A DNA stretch of 64,000 nucleotides from Methylobacterium sp. E-045 (GTDB taxonomy: Bacteria > Pseudomonadota > Alphaproteobacteria > Rhizobiales > Beijerinckiaceae). The stretch's first letter is position 1; the number at the start of each line of letters is the position of its first letter. The position numbers and the translations under genes are program-made. Below the pieces are notes generated by a model. The model saw only the letters and a program-made list of their open reading frames with translations. It ran no database searches and was not told where the DNA came from. Positions 49,396 to 58,435 of the stretch are shown here, one piece after another. The stretch covers positions 1-64,000 of the forward strand of contig NZ_JAKSYE010000026.1 of the NCBI RefSeq assembly GCF_022829685.1. Reading direction: 5' to 3'.

Positions 49396-51177
49396 TCACG
49401 GCGTAGCGCCCTCCAGGACGCTGTTCCGGGCGGCCACCCGCACGCGATCCTCCGCATTGTCGGTCTGGGCGAACTGCGCGGTGTATAGGCGCCGGTAAGC
49501 CCCGTCCGCCGAGAGAAGCACTTCGTGGCGTCCCTGCTCGACGATGCCGTCGGCGCCGACAACGACGATGCGGTCCGCCTGGCGGATGGTGGCGAGGCGA
49601 TGGGCGATGACCAGGGTGGTGCGGCCCTCGGAAAGCTCCACAAGGGAGCCCTGGATCGCTTGTTCGGTCTCGCTGTCGAGGGCCGAGGTGGCCTCGTCGA
49701 GGATCAGGATCGGCGGGTTCTTGAGAAACACACGGGCGATGGCGAGGCGCTGCTTCTGGCCGCCCGAGAGTTTGACGCCGCGTTCGCCGACGACGGTGTC
49801 GAGGCCGTTCGGCAGTCCCTCGATCAGCGCGGAGAGCTTGGCCCGCTCCGCGGCCTGCGCGATCTCCGCCTCGGTGGCATCGAGGCGGCCATAGGCGATG
49901 TTCTCGCGGATCGTGCCCGCGAACAGGAAGACGTCCTGCTGGACGATCCCGATCTGCCGGCGCAGCGAGGCGAGGGTCAGGTCCCGAATGTCGATGCCGT
50001 CGATGGTGATGCGCCCGCTCTCCACCTCGTAGAAGCGCGGAATGAGCGAGCACAACGTCGTCTTGCCGGCCCCGGACGGGCCCACGAAGGCGACGGTCTC
50101 CCCGGCGGCGATGGCGAGATCGAGCCCGGACAGGACGGGCCGGCCGGCGGTGTAGCCGAAGCTCACGTCTTCGAAGCGGATGTCCCCCTTCAGCGCCGGC
50201 ACCGAGACGGCACCGGGGCGGTCGACGATGTCGGGTTCGGTGGCGAGCAACTCGGCGTAGCGCCGGAAGCCCGCGACTCCCTTCGGGTAGGTCTCGACCA
50301 CGGCGCCGATCTTCTCGAGGGGCCTGTAGAAGACGCCCACCAGCAGCAGGAACCCGATGAACCCGCCGGGCGAGAGCTCGCCGCGCACGACGAAGGCCGC
50401 GCCGCCCAGCAGCACGACGATCTGCACGAGCCGCATGCCGAGATAGTTGATCGACAGGCTGGCTGCCATGATCCGGTAGGCTTCGAGCTTGGTCTCGCGG
50501 TATTTCCGGTTGTCGGAGGCGAACAGGCGTCGCTCGTGCGGCTCGTTGGCGAAGGCCTGCACCACGCGGATGCCGCCGACATTCTCCTCGATGCGCGCGT
50601 TGAAGGCCGCGACCCGGCCATATTGCGTCTGCCAGTTGCGTGTCATCCGGCCGCCGTAGCGGAGGGTGACGAAGGCGATCACCGGCAGAATGGCGGCGGT
50701 CAGGAAGGCCAGGGGCGGGTGGACGTAGACCATCAGCGCGAAGGCGCCGATGAGCGTCATCACCGCGATGAAGAGGTCCTCCGGTCCGTGATGGGCGACT
50801 TCGCCGATCTCCTCCAGGTCCTTGGTGACGCGGGCGACGAGGTGGCCGGTCTTCTGGTTGTCGAAGTAGCGGAACGACAGCTTCTGCAGATGGTCGAAGG
50901 CACGCCGGCGCATCTCGGTCTCGATATTGATGCCGAGAACGTGCCCCCAATAGGTCACCACCACCATGAGACCGGCATTGGCGAGATAGACGATGCCGAG
51001 GCCGAGGGCGGCGAGCACGATCAACTGCCAGTCCTGGCGTGGCAGCAGCACATCGACGAAGGCCTTCACGGCCATGGGGAAGCCGAGTTCGAGCAGGCCC
51101 GACAGGACGGCGCAGCCGAAATCGACGAGGAACAGGGTCCGGTGCGGGCGATAATAGGCGAGGAAGTCCTTCAGCAT
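49396..51177 (-). CDS. ABC transporter, fused permease and ATPase, of the iron/siderophore operon
   Basis: 593-residue half-transporter of the exporter type. The start at 51177 (MLKDFLAYYRPHRTLFLVDF) begins the six-helix ABC membrane domain. The C-terminal ATPase has VGPSGAGKTTLCSLI (Walker A), QQDVFLFAGTIRENI (Q-loop), LSGGQKQRLAIARVFLK (signature) and ILILDEATSALDSETEQ (Walker B). Overlap with the FhuF-like gene (7 bp) and linkage to an MFS gene suggest a role in siderophore or siderophore-precursor transport; alternatively multidrug export. The long frame extending upstream to 52056 is not coding. Confidence 0.92.
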   Translation of the reverse strand: MLKDFLAYYRPHRTLFLVDFGCAVLSGLLELGFPMAVKAFVDVLLPRQDWQLIVLAALGLGIVYLANAGLMVVVTYWGHVLGINIETEMRRRAFDHLQKLSFRYFDNQKTGHLVARVTKDLEEIGEVAHHGPEDLFIAVMTLIGAFALMVYVHPPLAFLTAAILPVIAFVTLRYGGRMTRNWQTQYGRVAAFNARIEENVGGIRVVQAFANEPHERRLFASDNRKYRETKLEAYRIMAASLSINYLGMRLVQIVVLLGGAAFVVRGELSPGGFIGFLLLVGVFYRPLEKIGAVVETYPKGVAGFRRYAELLATEPDIVDRPGAVSVPALKGDIRFEDVSFGYTAGRPVLSGLDLAIAAGETVAFVGPSGAGKTTLCSLIPRFYEVESGRITIDGIDIRDLTLASLRRQIGIVQQDVFLFAGTIRENIAYGRLDATEAEIAQAAERAKLSALIEGLPNGLDTVVGERGVKLSGGQKQRLAIARVFLKNPPILILDEATSALDSETEQAIQGSLVELSEGRTTLVIAHRLATIRQADRIVVVGADGIVEQGRHEVLLSADGAYRRLYTAQFAQTDNAEDRVRVAARNSVLEGATP

Positions 51178-51896
51178 GGTGCTTTCGCGAGGTGATCGAC
51201 GGGGCAGAGGGCGCCGCAGGAGGGGACGCCCGGTATGCGGTAGCGCATACAGCAAACCCGTCGCCGCCGCTCCTCGCCGCCTCGGAAGGCCTGCGCCAGC
51301 GGGCAGCGGCCGAACGCATCGCTTCCGCAACGGCCGAGGCACGCTTCGGCCCGCGTGAAGGCAGGCACCGCGTCGCGGCTCAACTCGCGCAAGGCGAAAT
51401 CGGCGGTGACACCGGCATTGCACCAGAGAACATGCCGGGACAGACCGTAATGGGTCTGGCACAGGTCGAAGAACGGCCGCAGGTGGCCCTCGATCAGGGG
51501 ATCGAGGCCGGGCTCCGCGCCCCCGTGCCGGTCGTCCTCCTCCGCCACGATGAAGCGGGAGACGATGCCGCTCTCGTCGAGTTCGAAGCCGATCCGGTCG
51601 AAACCGATCGGCAGGGCACGGCCGAGGCGGCTGAGCGCGGTGAAGTAGGGGATGATCAGGGCGGGGAGGTAGTACTGGGTCCAGAGCGAGACCAGGGCGC
51701 GACGGTCGGCGGTCTCGAAGCCGTTGTCTGATGCCGTGTGGAGGCTCCTGCCGAACCCGTCCACCACCTCGTCGAACCTCGCCTTGCTGGTGAGGATCGA
51801 GAGCGGCCTTGCCTCGGATCGGGACGGAGCCGTGGCGATCCGGCTGCCGAAGGCCGACAGCGACGGCGGAACCAGCCCGGCGAGTTGATCGATCAT
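51171..51896 (-). CDS. FhuF-type siderophore-iron reductase
   Basis: 241 residues. The C-terminus has the FhuF iron-sulfur motif, CCMRYRIPGVPSCGALCP, corresponding to C-C-x10-C-x2/3-C, which ligates a [2Fe-2S] cluster. The middle part (LVSLWTQYYLPALIIPYFTA) matches the helical FhuF region. FhuF-type proteins reduce ferric siderophores in the cytoplasm to release iron. It starts 4 bp inside the MFS gene and overlaps the ABC gene, so the three are one operon. Iron regulation (Fur or RirA) is expected, but I found no box. Confidence 0.9.
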   Translation of the reverse strand: MIDQLAGLVPPSLSAFGSRIATAPSRSEARPLSILTSKARFDEVVDGFGRSLHTASDNGFETADRRALVSLWTQYYLPALIIPYFTALSRLGRALPIGFDRIGFELDESGIVSRFIVAEEDDRHGGAEPGLDPLIEGHLRPFFDLCQTHYGLSRHVLWCNAGVTADFALRELSRDAVPAFTRAEACLGRCGSDAFGRCPLAQAFRGGEERRRRVCCMRYRIPGVPSCGALCPVDHLAKAPC

Positions 51897-53131
51897 GCGC
51901 GCCCCGCGACCCGATCGGCATCAACGGTCCGGCGGATCGTCGACCGCAGGGCAGCGAAGGCGACGGCGTAGAACAGGATCGCGGCGGTGAAGTAGGCCGG
52001 CCAGCCGATATGCGCCGCGAGCGCCGGCGCGGCGACCCGCAGCGGCATCGCGGCAAAGAACGCCGCCCCGAACAGGAGCGCGTAATCGGTGGCGGGACGA
52101 GGCCCCTGCGCCCAGCGATAGATCATGTTGAACACCGGCACTCCGAGGCCTCCGCCGCTGACGATGCCGAGGATCGTCGCCGCGATCGCGAGAGGGGCCG
52201 AACCGGTGGCGGCGCCGGCGATCATCAACCCGCCGCCGGCGACCACGCCCAGCGCAGAGACCGTGATGAGTCGCAGGGTCCCGACCCGTCGCTCGAGGAT
52301 GCCCGAGACCAGGGCCATGACGAGGTTGATGACCGGCGAGAGAGAACCAGTGACGAATCCGACCTCCCGCAACGGCATCCCAAGATCCAGCAGGGCAAGA
52401 TTGTTCAGGCCCGAGAGAGCGAACATGGCCGCGAAATAAAGGCCTAGGACCAGGATGCGCGGCGCCAGGCGGCGCAAGCGTTCGAAGGGGGCCGTCACGC
52501 GTTCCGCCGGAGCGGCGCCGCGGCGAAGCCGGACCTCCGGGTAGCGCAGCATCGGCAGCAGGCAGAGGAGGTTGAGGCCAGCGATGCCCAGCACGGCGGC
52601 CTGCCAGCCGATCGTGTCGTAGTATCCGATCAGCAGGCCCGCGCCGGCGATGCCGCCCAGCGACGCGCCGGAAAGTTTGGCTGAGGCCACGAAGGGCCGC
52701 CGGTCGGCGGGCACCGTCTCGACCACCAGGGCTTCGAGGGCGATGTCCATGGTGGCGACGCAGAAACAAGTCGCCACCGCGAGACCGAGGAGCAGGCCGA
52801 GGGGCCACGTCTCCCCCCGGCTCAGGAGCAGAAGCAGGGCGATGGTCGCGCCCTGCATCAGCGCGATCCAGCCGATGCGATGCGGGAGGCCGGGCAGGCG
52901 CAGCCTGTCGATGGCGACGGCCCAGAGAAAGGTCAGACCGACCGGCAGGTTGATAAGCTGCAGCAGGCCGATCTCGGCGAGTTCGACGCCGCGTGCCCGC
53001 AGGATCAGCGGGGCGCCGCTGGACAGGAAGCCGAGCGTGGTCCCGAAGGTGATGTAGAGGCTGAAGAACGGCAGCAGGGGCTTCGCCCGGTGCAACAGTC
53101 GGGATGGCCCCTCGAACCGGATGCCGCTCAT
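51893..53131 (-). CDS. MFS transporter, iron/siderophore operon
   Basis: 412-residue major facilitator protein with about 12 hydrophobic helices. It starts at MSGIRFEGPSRLLHRAKPLL PF and has LPVGLTFLWAVAIDRLRLPG and the AVATCFCVATMDIALEALVV segment typical of the PAT/AmpG-like or siderophore permease group (RhtX/FptX-like single-protein ferrisiderophore importers). The start at 53131 is chosen because the frame upstream to 53404 is non-family and basic. Its neighbours, FhuF-like reductase and ABC exporter, suggest siderophore import. Evidence for the substrate is contextual only. Confidence 0.9.
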   Translation of the reverse strand: MSGIRFEGPSRLLHRAKPLLPFFSLYITFGTTLGFLSSGAPLILRARGVELAEIGLLQLINLPVGLTFLWAVAIDRLRLPGLPHRIGWIALMQGATIALLLLLSRGETWPLGLLLGLAVATCFCVATMDIALEALVVETVPADRRPFVASAKLSGASLGGIAGAGLLIGYYDTIGWQAAVLGIAGLNLLCLLPMLRYPEVRLRRGAAPAERVTAPFERLRRLAPRILVLGLYFAAMFALSGLNNLALLDLGMPLREVGFVTGSLSPVINLVMALVSGILERRVGTLRLITVSALGVVAGGGLMIAGAATGSAPLAIAATILGIVSGGGLGVPVFNMIYRWAQGPRPATDYALLFGAAFFAAMPLRVAAPALAAHIGWPAYFTAAILFYAVAFAALRSTIRRTVDADRVAGRA

Positions 53132-53462
53132 GCGGTTTGGGCCGCCCGGTCCAGCAGCCTGCCACGAACGGGTGTCGTCCCTGGAGAGCATCCGCTCGCG
53201 CTGGTCATGTCCGCACTTGCGGGCGGGCGATTCGAAGGGTCCGGATGACGCGGCAATCGATCCGCGATTGAGCGCGCGACATGACAGGGCCTCCCTTCGG
53301 ACATCTAGAGCTCTTGTGATCCTCGCCGCAGAAGTAGTTTGTAAACGGTCTAATCTATTGCACTCATTGGCTTTTCTTGGCGATATGCCGTGCACGCCTT
53401 TCAAGCAAGGGCCGTTTGGCCGCAGTGCCGTCAGCCTTCTCCACTTGCTGCGTGCGTGACCT
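53132..53462 (-). promoter_or_regulatory. Promoter region of the iron/siderophore operon
   Basis: 331 bp upstream of the MFS gene and downstream of the M24 peptidase gene, without a supportable gene. The part at 53320-53390 is AT-richer (GTTTGTAAACGGTCTAATC). No convincing Fur or RirA box could be read by eye. Confidence 0.35.
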
Positions 53463-54215
53463 CTATTGCCCCGGCATGGTGAGGATCAGCGGACCGTTAC
53501 GCGAGGCGATGACGGTATGCTCGTATTGCACCGTGAGGGCCTTCGGCCGGCTGTAGAGGGTCCAGGGGTCGTCGCCATCCTCGGCGAATTCGGCGCCGAG
53601 GGACAGGAACGGCTCCACGGTGAAGACCAGTCCCTCCTGGATGATCCGTCGCTCCGAGGCGTCGGGCCAGGTGGCGATCTCGGTCGGCTCCTCGTGCAGC
53701 GATAGGCCCACGCCGTGGCTGGCGAGGTTGCGGACCAGGGTGTAGCCGTTCTTCCGCGCGAAGGCCCCAACGGCCCGTCCGATATCGGCCAGGGGCTTGC
53801 CGGTGCCGACTTGGCGCAGGCCCGTCCACATCGCCCGGCGCCCGTCCCTGCACAGCCGCTCCACCGCCCGCGTCACTGGCGGCACGGCGAAGGACGCGCC
53901 GGTATCGGCGAAATAGCCGTCCTTCTCGGCGGACACGTCGATGTTGACGAGATCACCCGGATTGATCCTGCGGTCACCGGGAATACCGTGTGCGATCTCC
54001 TCGTTGACGCTGATGCAGGTCGCTCCGGGAAAGGCGTAGACCAGTTCCGGCGCCGGCCGAGCCCCGGCCGTCTCCATGATCCGCCGTCCGATCCCGTCCA
54101 GTTCGAGGGTGGTCATGCCGGGCTCGATGGCCTTGCCCATCGCCTCGAGGGTGTCGGCGACGATGCGACCGATCTGCTTCAATCCAGCAAGCTCGTCGTC
54201 GTTCGACACCGTCAT
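53463..54215 (-). CDS. map: Type I methionine aminopeptidase (M24 family)
   Basis: 250 residues, the usual Map size. M24 metal ligands are visible: VNIDVSAEKDGYFADTGASF (the two Asp), NLASHGVGLSLHEEP (His), VFTVEPFLSLGAEF (Glu) and VQYEHTVIASR (Glu). It removes N-terminal methionine from nascent proteins. In this genome it is probably a second copy: it sits beside the CoA-transferase and glyoxylate cluster, not among ribosomal genes, so a more specialised role is conceivable. Confidence 0.92.
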   Translation of the reverse strand: MTVSNDDELAGLKQIGRIVADTLEAMGKAIEPGMTTLELDGIGRRIMETAGARPAPELVYAFPGATCISVNEEIAHGIPGDRRINPGDLVNIDVSAEKDGYFADTGASFAVPPVTRAVERLCRDGRRAMWTGLRQVGTGKPLADIGRAVGAFARKNGYTLVRNLASHGVGLSLHEEPTEIATWPDASERRIIQEGLVFTVEPFLSLGAEFAEDGDDPWTLYSRPKALTVQYEHTVIASRNGPLILTMPGQ

Positions 54216-54354
54216 GTCGTCATCCCTTCATGGAGCCGGAGGAGGCTTCGCTCACGCGGTTCTGCCATCCTCCGCGAGCCCGGCAAAGCCAGGGCCGCCC
54301 CGCGCGCAAATCCCCTCATCCGGGTCCGACGGATATCGGAGGGCCCGCACCCCC

Positions 54355-55578
54355 TCAGGCGGCGAAGGCGCCACGCGAGCGCAGGATCTCGATCTCGTCC
54401 GCCGAGAGGCCGAACTCGGCCAGCACGTCCTCGGTATGCTCGCCGAGAAGCGGCGCATGCCTGCGGGCGCGTTGCGGCGTGCCCATGAGCTTCACGGGAA
54501 AGCCGATATTCGGCACCGTGCCCTCGATCGGGTGGGGAACCTCGATGCGCATCTGCCGGTGCCGGCCATGCTCGCTCTCGAACGCTTCCGGATAGGTGTT
54601 CATGCGGCCGGCGGGAATCCCGGCATCGAGGAGCAGCGACACCCATTCCTCGGCGGTCCTGGCGGCAAAGCTCCGCTCCAGCTCCTCGATCAGCTCCTCG
54701 CGGTGGGCGAGCCGTGAAGGGATGTCGACAAAGCGGGCATCCTCGAACAACTCGCCACGATCGAGCACGTCGCAGAGCAGGCGCCAGAGCTTCTGGTTCG
54801 TGGCCCCCATGACGAAATATCCGTCCGAGGCGCGCACCGCCTGATAGGGGGCGCTCATGCGGTTGGAGGTGCCGAGCGGCTGCGGGATCCGGCCCGTGCC
54901 CCAGTATTCCGAGACGTCCCAGATCGAGAAGGCCAGGGCCGCGTCGAAGAGCGAGGCATCGATATACTGGCCCTCGCCGCTCGCCTGCCGGCCGATATAG
55001 GCCGACAGGATCGCGTAGACGGTGAACAGGGCGCAGCCGATATCGGCGACGGGCACGCCGGCCTTCACCGGCGGACCTCCCGGATGGCCGGTGACGCTCA
55101 TCACCCCCGACATGGCCTGGGCCATCAGATCGTAGCCGGGGCGCTTCGACCAAGGGCCCGACTGACCGAAGCCCGAGATGCTGGCATAGATGAGCCCCGG
55201 ATTGCGGACCCGCATCGCCTCGTAGCCAAGGCCCAGGCGAGCCATCACGCCGGGCCGGTAATTCTCCACCACCACGTCCGCGGTGGCCGCCATATCGAGA
55301 AGGAGATCCCGCCCAGCATCCGATTTGAGGTTGAGGGCGACGCTACGCTTGTTCCGGTTCATGTTGAGGAAGCCCATGCTGTCGGGCCCCTTCATCTTGA
55401 ATCCCATGGCGCTGCGGGTCTGGTCGCCCGTGCCCGGCGGCTCGACCTTGATGACGTCCGCTCCGAGATCGGCCAGCAGCATGCTGCAGAACGGCCCCGC
55501 CATCACCTGCGTCACGTCGAGGACGCGGATGCCCGCGAGGGGAAGGGGGCGGGGGGCTTCGTGCACGGAGTCTTTCAT
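54355..55578 (-). CDS. Class III CoA transferase (CaiB/BaiF family)
   Basis: 407 residues. Family motifs: LPLAGIRVLDVTQVMAGPFC, LLADLGADVIKVEPPGTGDQ, SMGFLNMNRNKRSVALNLKS, VVENYRPGVMARLGLGYEAM and SGFGQSGPWSKRPGYDLMAQ. The catalytic Asp is expected near residue 170. Class III enzymes swap CoA between carboxylic acids, for example oxalate/formate, carnitine or citramalate/malate. The close genes for glyoxylate metabolism suggest a two- to five-carbon dicarboxylic or hydroxy acid substrate. Next gene upstream is an organic-anion permease. Confidence 0.93.
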   Translation of the reverse strand: MKDSVHEAPRPLPLAGIRVLDVTQVMAGPFCSMLLADLGADVIKVEPPGTGDQTRSAMGFKMKGPDSMGFLNMNRNKRSVALNLKSDAGRDLLLDMAATADVVVENYRPGVMARLGLGYEAMRVRNPGLIYASISGFGQSGPWSKRPGYDLMAQAMSGVMSVTGHPGGPPVKAGVPVADIGCALFTVYAILSAYIGRQASGEGQYIDASLFDAALAFSIWDVSEYWGTGRIPQPLGTSNRMSAPYQAVRASDGYFVMGATNQKLWRLLCDVLDRGELFEDARFVDIPSRLAHREELIEELERSFAARTAEEWVSLLLDAGIPAGRMNTYPEAFESEHGRHRQMRIEVPHPIEGTVPNIGFPVKLMGTPQRARRHAPLLGEHTEDVLAEFGLSADEIEILRSRGAFAA

Positions 55579-55682
55579 CGTGCTAACGTCCTCTGCTGCG
55601 CCGTGCGTGCCCCTCTCCCCTCGAGTGGGGAAAGGGGAATGCGCTCTGTCCTCGGCTCGAAACCGGCACCGTCAGGCATGGA

Positions 55683-56978
55683 TCATTCCGCCGGAACCGC
55701 ACGTCCCAGGGGCGGTGCCTCCGGCTCCGCCACGAACGGCCGCTCCGGGTGCATGGTGAAGGCGAGGCCCGCGCCCAGGAGGCAGAGGCCGATGGATCCG
55801 ATGAAGGGCAGGGTCCAGCTCCCCGTCATGTCCACGATCATCCCGAACACGATCGGCGAGATGATCGCCGCCACCGCCGAGCCGGTGTTCATCAGGCCCG
55901 CCGCCGTGCCCGAATATTTCGGTGCGATATCCATCGGCACCGACCAGATCGGACCGATCACCAATTCGGCGAAGAAGAAGCCCGAGCTGAGCAGCAGCGC
56001 CACCAGGGTCAGGTCACGGGTGAAGAACACGCCGGTGAGGCTCGCCGCCGCGCCGAGGAAGCCGACCACGATGACGCTGAGCCGGGCGAGCTTGAGATCG
56101 CCGGTACGCTTCAGGATGCGGTCGCTGAAGACCCCGCCGAGGGTGTCGCCGACGACGCCTGCGAAGAACACGCCCGAGGCGAACAGCGCCGAGTTCTTCA
56201 GGTCCAGTCCGTAATTGAGCTTGAAGAAGCTCGGTAGCCAGCCAAGGAACAGCCACAGGGTCCAGCCGTAGCAGAAATAGGTCAACGTTACCGGCAGCAT
56301 GCGCCGGGTGAGGCGGCCCCACGGCACGTTCTGCTTGGCGCCCACTTGGCTCGGGGGTGGCAGCACCGCGAGTTCCTCCGGCGTGATCGCCGGGTGATCC
56401 TTCGGGTCGTCCCGGAAGTAGAGGTACCAGATCACGACCCAGACGAAGCTCGCCACACCCAGGATCACGAAGCCGATGCGCCAGCCGAACTGGTAGATCA
56501 GGAAGGCGACGATGGGGGGCGCCACCGCGTTGCCGAGACGGGCGAAAGCGTGCGTGATGCCCTGCGCGAAGCCGCGCTTGCCCGGCGCGGTCCAGTTCTG
56601 CATGGCGCGGGTGGCGGTGGGGAAGGTGGCGCCCTCGCCGAAGCCGAGGAGGACGCGGGCGAGGAACAGGCTGATGAGCCCGCCCACGAACCCGGTGAGG
56701 ATCGTCGCCGAGGCCCAGATCAGGCCGCAGACGAGGAGGGTCCGCCTTGCGCCAAACTTGTCGCCCACCGAGCCGCCGATGACCTGGAAGATGGCATAGG
56801 GATAGGCAAAGGCGGACAGGATCAGTCCGAACTGGGTGTTCGAGAGCCCGAGATCCTTCATGATCTCGCCGCCCGCCGTGGCGATGTTCACCCGGTCGAG
56901 ATAGGTGACGAAATACATCAGGCAGAGCAGGAACAGCACCATGTTCGACGCGGAGACGCGTCTTTTAGCTGGCGTCAT
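55683..56978 (-). CDS. MFS transporter, anion:cation symporter (ACS) type
   Basis: 431 residues; start at 56978 with GAGGAAAC before it. The first helix has NMVLFLLCLMYFVTYLDRVN with the DR(V)N of the ACS/hexuronate-type family (as in ExuT, GudP, GarP). FGLILSAFAYPYAIFQVIGG and GDKFGARRTLLVCGLIWASA carry the G-D-K/R-x-G-x-R motif. It takes up an organic anion with a cation. The neighbouring CoA transferase, aminotransferase and hydroxyacid dehydrogenase suggest a small hydroxy- or ketoacid as substrate. Confidence 0.93.
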   Translation of the reverse strand: MTPAKRRVSASNMVLFLLCLMYFVTYLDRVNIATAGGEIMKDLGLSNTQFGLILSAFAYPYAIFQVIGGSVGDKFGARRTLLVCGLIWASATILTGFVGGLISLFLARVLLGFGEGATFPTATRAMQNWTAPGKRGFAQGITHAFARLGNAVAPPIVAFLIYQFGWRIGFVILGVASFVWVVIWYLYFRDDPKDHPAITPEELAVLPPPSQVGAKQNVPWGRLTRRMLPVTLTYFCYGWTLWLFLGWLPSFFKLNYGLDLKNSALFASGVFFAGVVGDTLGGVFSDRILKRTGDLKLARLSVIVVGFLGAAASLTGVFFTRDLTLVALLLSSGFFFAELVIGPIWSVPMDIAPKYSGTAAGLMNTGSAVAAIISPIVFGMIVDMTGSWTLPFIGSIGLCLLGAGLAFTMHPERPFVAEPEAPPLGRAVPAE

Positions 56979-57100
56979 CGGGGTTTCCTCGGGTTGAGCG
57001 CGCAACCCCGCCCGATCTGAGCGCCGGTTGTTCGTGGGGGACGCGCAAAGTGTGCGATCGACACGGTGCTCCCTCCCCACAAGCGGGAGGGAGGTGCTGC

Positions 57101-58276
57101 TCAGTCGTCCAGGCCGGAGCGCAGGGCGTCCATGGCCGCCAGGACACCGCCGCGCGTGTGCGGGACGCCGCCGGCTTTCAGGCCCATCTCGACACCTGAT
57201 AGCGCCGCCATCAGCATCAGGTCGTTGCATTCGCCGAGATGGCCGATGCGGAAGACCTTGCCTGCCACCTTGGCGAGGCCGGTGCCCAGGGAGAGGTCGT
57301 ACTTCTCCAGGATCAGATTGCGCAGGGCATCCGCGTCATGGCCCTCCGGCATCACCACGGCGGTAAGCACGGGCGAGTATTCGGACGGTTCCCGGCACAG
57401 AACCTCAAGCCCCCAGCCCTCGACGGCGGCACGGGTGGCGGCGGCGAGGCGCTGGTGACGGGCGAAGACCTGGGCCAAGCCTTCCTCCCGAAGCATGGCG
57501 ATGGCTTCGCGCAGTCCGTAGAGAAGGTTCGTCGCCGGTGTATAGGGAAAGTAGCCGCCGGCATTCGGCTTCAGCATGTCTTCCCAATCCCAGTAGGAGC
57601 GGGGGAGCGTCGCTGTCTTCGCGGCGGCCAGAGCCTTCTCCGACAGGGCGACGAGGCCGAGGCCCGGCGGCAGCATCAGGCCCTTCTGTGAACAGCTCAC
57701 CGCGACGTCGACGCCCCATTCGTCATGGGCATATTCGGCCGAGCCGAGGCCCGAGATCGTGTCGACGAGGAAGAGTGCGGGGTGGTTCGCCCGGTCGATG
57801 GCCCTACGGATCTCCGCGATCCGACTCGTGGCCCCGGTAGATGTCTCGTTATGGACCACCATCACGGCCTTGATCGACTTGGCGCGGTCCTCTGCAAGGA
57901 TGGCTTCGACCCGTGCCGGATCGACCCCATGCCGCCAGTCGCCCGGGACGAACTGCACGTCGATGCCCCAGCGCGCCGCCATCTGGCGCCACAGGGTGGC
58001 GAAATGGCCGGTCTCGAACATCAACACCCGGTCGCCGGCCGAGAGCGTGTTGACGATGGCCGATTCCCAGGCTCCCGTGCCGGAGCCGGGATAGATGATC
58101 ACCGGCGAGCGGGTCTGGAAGATGGCCTGGGCCCCTTCGAGCACCGCCTTGCCGAGTCCGGCGAAATCGGGACCGCGATGATCGATCACCGGCATGTCCA
58201 TGGCGCGCAGGACGCGCTCGGGGACCGGGCTGGGGCCGGGAATGTGCAGAAAATGGCGTCCGGTCCGTGTCGTCAT
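57101..58276 (-). CDS. Serine-glyoxylate aminotransferase-like enzyme
   Basis: 391-residue PLP enzyme of fold type I, class V. The start at 58276 (MTTRTGRHFLHIPGPSPVPE) is family-standard. Key parts: IYPGSGTGAWESAIVNTLSA, VVHNETSTGATSRIAEIRRA, VDTISGLGSAEYAHDEWG and the PLP-lysine in VSCSQKGLMLPPGLGL. It transfers the amino group of serine to glyoxylate giving hydroxypyruvate and glycine, as in the serine cycle of methylotrophs. This copy lies in a catabolic cluster beside an FCD-type regulator, not with the other serine-cycle genes, so it may be a paralogue acting on alanine or serine. Divergent from the GntR gene. Confidence 0.92.
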   Translation of the reverse strand: MTTRTGRHFLHIPGPSPVPERVLRAMDMPVIDHRGPDFAGLGKAVLEGAQAIFQTRSPVIIYPGSGTGAWESAIVNTLSAGDRVLMFETGHFATLWRQMAARWGIDVQFVPGDWRHGVDPARVEAILAEDRAKSIKAVMVVHNETSTGATSRIAEIRRAIDRANHPALFLVDTISGLGSAEYAHDEWGVDVAVSCSQKGLMLPPGLGLVALSEKALAAAKTATLPRSYWDWEDMLKPNAGGYFPYTPATNLLYGLREAIAMLREEGLAQVFARHQRLAAATRAAVEGWGLEVLCREPSEYSPVLTAVVMPEGHDADALRNLILEKYDLSLGTGLAKVAGKVFRIGHLGECNDLMLMAALSGVEMGLKAGGVPHTRGGVLAAMDALRSGLDD

Positions 58277-58350
58277 CGAGATCTCCGCGGTGGCCGGTCG
58301 AGGGAAGGCTATGCTCCGGATCGACGCTCCATGGGGCAACGCGACGGAAA

Positions 58351-58390
58351 ATTGCATTCATTTTTTGAGAGAGCAAGCGCTATTATGCAA
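58351..58390 (+). promoter_or_regulatory. Divergent promoter region with TGCA half-sites
   Basis: Between the aminotransferase (minus) and GntR (plus) genes, ATTGCATTCA (58351-58360) and TTATGCAA (58383-58390) form an imperfect inverted pair of TTGCAT/ATGCAA half-sites. The same half-sites make a perfect palindrome at 60267-60276. They are candidates for FCD-GntR binding. Confidence 0.45.
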
Positions 58391-58435
58391 ACACACATCC
58401 TCGACCCTGAGCCCTTCGGCTGCTAAGTCCGCATT

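Noticed and set aside
49525-51195. A 556-residue plus-strand frame opposite the ABC exporter
   Set aside because: Antisense to canonical Walker A, signature and Walker B motifs; product is Gly/Asp/Glu/Arg-rich with no domain.
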